This document shows, in pieces, positions 62,826 to 64,000 of a stretch of DNA of 64,000 nt. Within the stretch, counting starts at the first letter, position 1. Each line of letters opens with the position of its first letter. Where the stretch lies: NCBI GenBank assembly GCA_032622095.1, contig CP136067.1:93236707-93300706 (forward strand), written 5' to 3'. The position numbers and the translations under genes are program-made. The stretch comes from Siphonodentalium dalli (taxonomy: Eukaryota; Mollusca; Scaphopoda; Gadilida; Siphonodentaliidae). Under the pieces are notes generated by a model. The model was not told the DNA's origin and made no database searches. It worked only from the letters and a program-made list of their open reading frames with translations.

Positions 62826-63185
62826 GATTTCCTTACCTTACCTTACGTTACATTACGTCTGTAGTGGACGCTGGCGGTCTGCCACTATATCCACCTCACA
62901 TTGTGTTATTTCATCGTATTCGGCTGCATCTCCAGACATATTTGGGTTGTATGGTTGAAAATCAGTCACCAATTCCGCTTTATAGTCATATTTAATATCC
63001 TGATTCTTCCAATGATGATCTAGTTTGTTTTTGAATTGGTTTATATCCTCAGCATACACCACTTCGTCTGGTAGATTGTTCCAAGTTGTGACCACTCTCT
63101 GGCTGAATGTATATTTTCTAACGTCATAGTTAGATCTTTCCTTGTACAATTTATAGTTGTGGCCTCTACCGCAAATTTCATTCTA
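62826..63185 (-). mobile_element. LINE 3' fragment upstream of exon 1
   Basis: The minus strand encodes RGHNYKLYKERSNYDVRKYT, then FSQRVVTTWNNLPDEVV and FKNKLDHHW, the C-terminal tail typical of CR1/Jockey-like LINE polyproteins. It continues to a stop near 62853 and a GTAAB pentamer tail (62826-62858). Strongly 5' truncated. It sits about 180 bp upstream of the HSD17B14-like start codon. Confidence 0.75.
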
Positions 63186-64000
63186 CAAGATATCTTATTA
63201 GGCGATATGAACACCTATGAACTCACACATTGTCAGAAGTGTCATGGTCAGATCTATTATAATGGTTATACCAAAGGGGTCTTCAGATTTTTCCGATACT
63301 ATAAGCAGTGGTGCATGGATGGCCGGGTCAACAGCTCGGAAAATACAAGGTGTACTGGCCCTGTAATGAATTTCCCGGTTTTCTTCTTGCGTTCATTGTA
63401 TTGAATAAACATTTCAAGTCTATCAGGTTGACTCACATATTAAATCCTGGATGAGTTATAAACATAAAATGAATCCAAATCGACCAACAAGTCATATCAA
63501 ACCGGGAACCGAACGCATACATCTATAGTCTTGAGCTAGAAGGGGGATTAACAGTTCTAAAATTAACATCAAATGGAAGATTTGTTATGTATTGGAGTAG
63601 GATCTGTACAATTAAAACATCTGTTTACGCAATATTCGATTAGACTCAATGCATACATTTGTTTATAATGTCGCAGCACCCCGGTTGATCCTGACAACGA
63701 AGATTATGCGACTTGTTGAACTGTAAGGTTCATTTGGCAGGCGTGTCTGAAGACGTGTCGGACACTGATTGGACGCCAGTTGGCGGTGTATTATATATTA
63801 TACAGTTTTTGGTGAGGTTTATCGTTGTAGGAATATGAGTATTCTACCATTTTATTTTATTTTGTCTCTACTGTCGCATTTCCGGCCACATGTTGAGGAC
63901 ATGTGGAAATTCTGAGAGTTAGAAGAGTTAAGTTCCTTTGTGTATAGCCCCCGTATGGAAATTCGTTATCTGTCTCCTTACAGATGTTCTGGGGTTTCCA
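63186..64000. other. Upstream flank without recognised features
   Basis: No convincing ORF, RNA gene or promoter motif seen 5' of the HSD17B14-like gene. Confidence 0.4.

Noticed and set aside
62748-63404. Plus-strand ORF at 63159-63404 upstream of exon 1
   Set aside because: It starts at the edge of the LINE fragment and has no recognisable domain or splice context.
63680-63696. GGTTGATCCTG similar to the 5' end of 18S rRNA
   Set aside because: Only 11 bases match and the downstream sequence is not rRNA-like.

Overview
The window looks like the nuclear genome of an invertebrate metazoan. It has a spliced gene with introns of 4.7-15 kb, many foldback MITEs, non-LTR retrotransposons, tRNA-like SINE sequence and a Polinton/Maverick. 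A marine lophotrochozoan such as a mollusc would fit, but nothing in the sequence fixes the taxon. There is no bacterial-style operon organisation except inside the Polinton.

Host gene: almost the whole window lies within one minus-strand gene, a classical short-chain dehydrogenase of the HSD17B14 type. I assembled seven consecutive coding exons by eye from splice sites, matching phases and family motifs: exon 1 at 62572-62647, exon 2 at 56950-56988, exon 3 at 41893-41990, exon 4 at 37140-37206, exon 5 at 24194-24285, exon 6 at 9591-9695 and exon 7 at 3950-4017. They encode about 180 residues, from the start methionine through the TGxxxGIG cofactor loop, the NNVG motif and the catalytic Ser and YxxxK to the helix after the active site. 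The C-terminal exon(s) must lie beyond base 1.

Intron contents, in gene order. Intron 1 (57.0-62.6 kb) holds a seven-copy tandem array of the exon 2 splice acceptor, split by a 3.6 kb Harbinger-like element with TTA target duplications and a large palindromic array. Intron 2 (42.0-56.9 kb) holds a complete 12,306 bp Polinton (43317-55622) with 497 bp terminal inverted repeats and a perfect 6 bp target duplication. Intron 3 holds a 68 bp satellite with a SINE and a MITE inserted in it. Intron 4 holds a two-ORF LINE (about 29.0-33.5 kb). Intron 5 holds nested DNA transposons, including an insertion whose empty site is also present in the window. Intron 6 holds palindromic MITEs with 8 bp target duplications.

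Polinton: all recognisable genes are on the minus strand in a tightly overlapping block (50.1 to 43.9 kb): packaging ATPase, a small hydrophobic-tail protein, a conserved protein of unknown role, integrase with chromodomain, a two-TM protein, penton-like minor capsid, a basic core-like protein, major capsid, adenain-like protease and a small zinc-knuckle protein. The other 4.7 kb, where the protein-primed DNA polymerase would be expected, has no polymerase ORF and is A+T-rich, repetitive DNA. The integrase carries a nonsense codon and a frame change, and the penton gene has a frame change in a homopolymer. The element therefore looks like a capsid-gene-complete, polymerase-less Polinton derivative.
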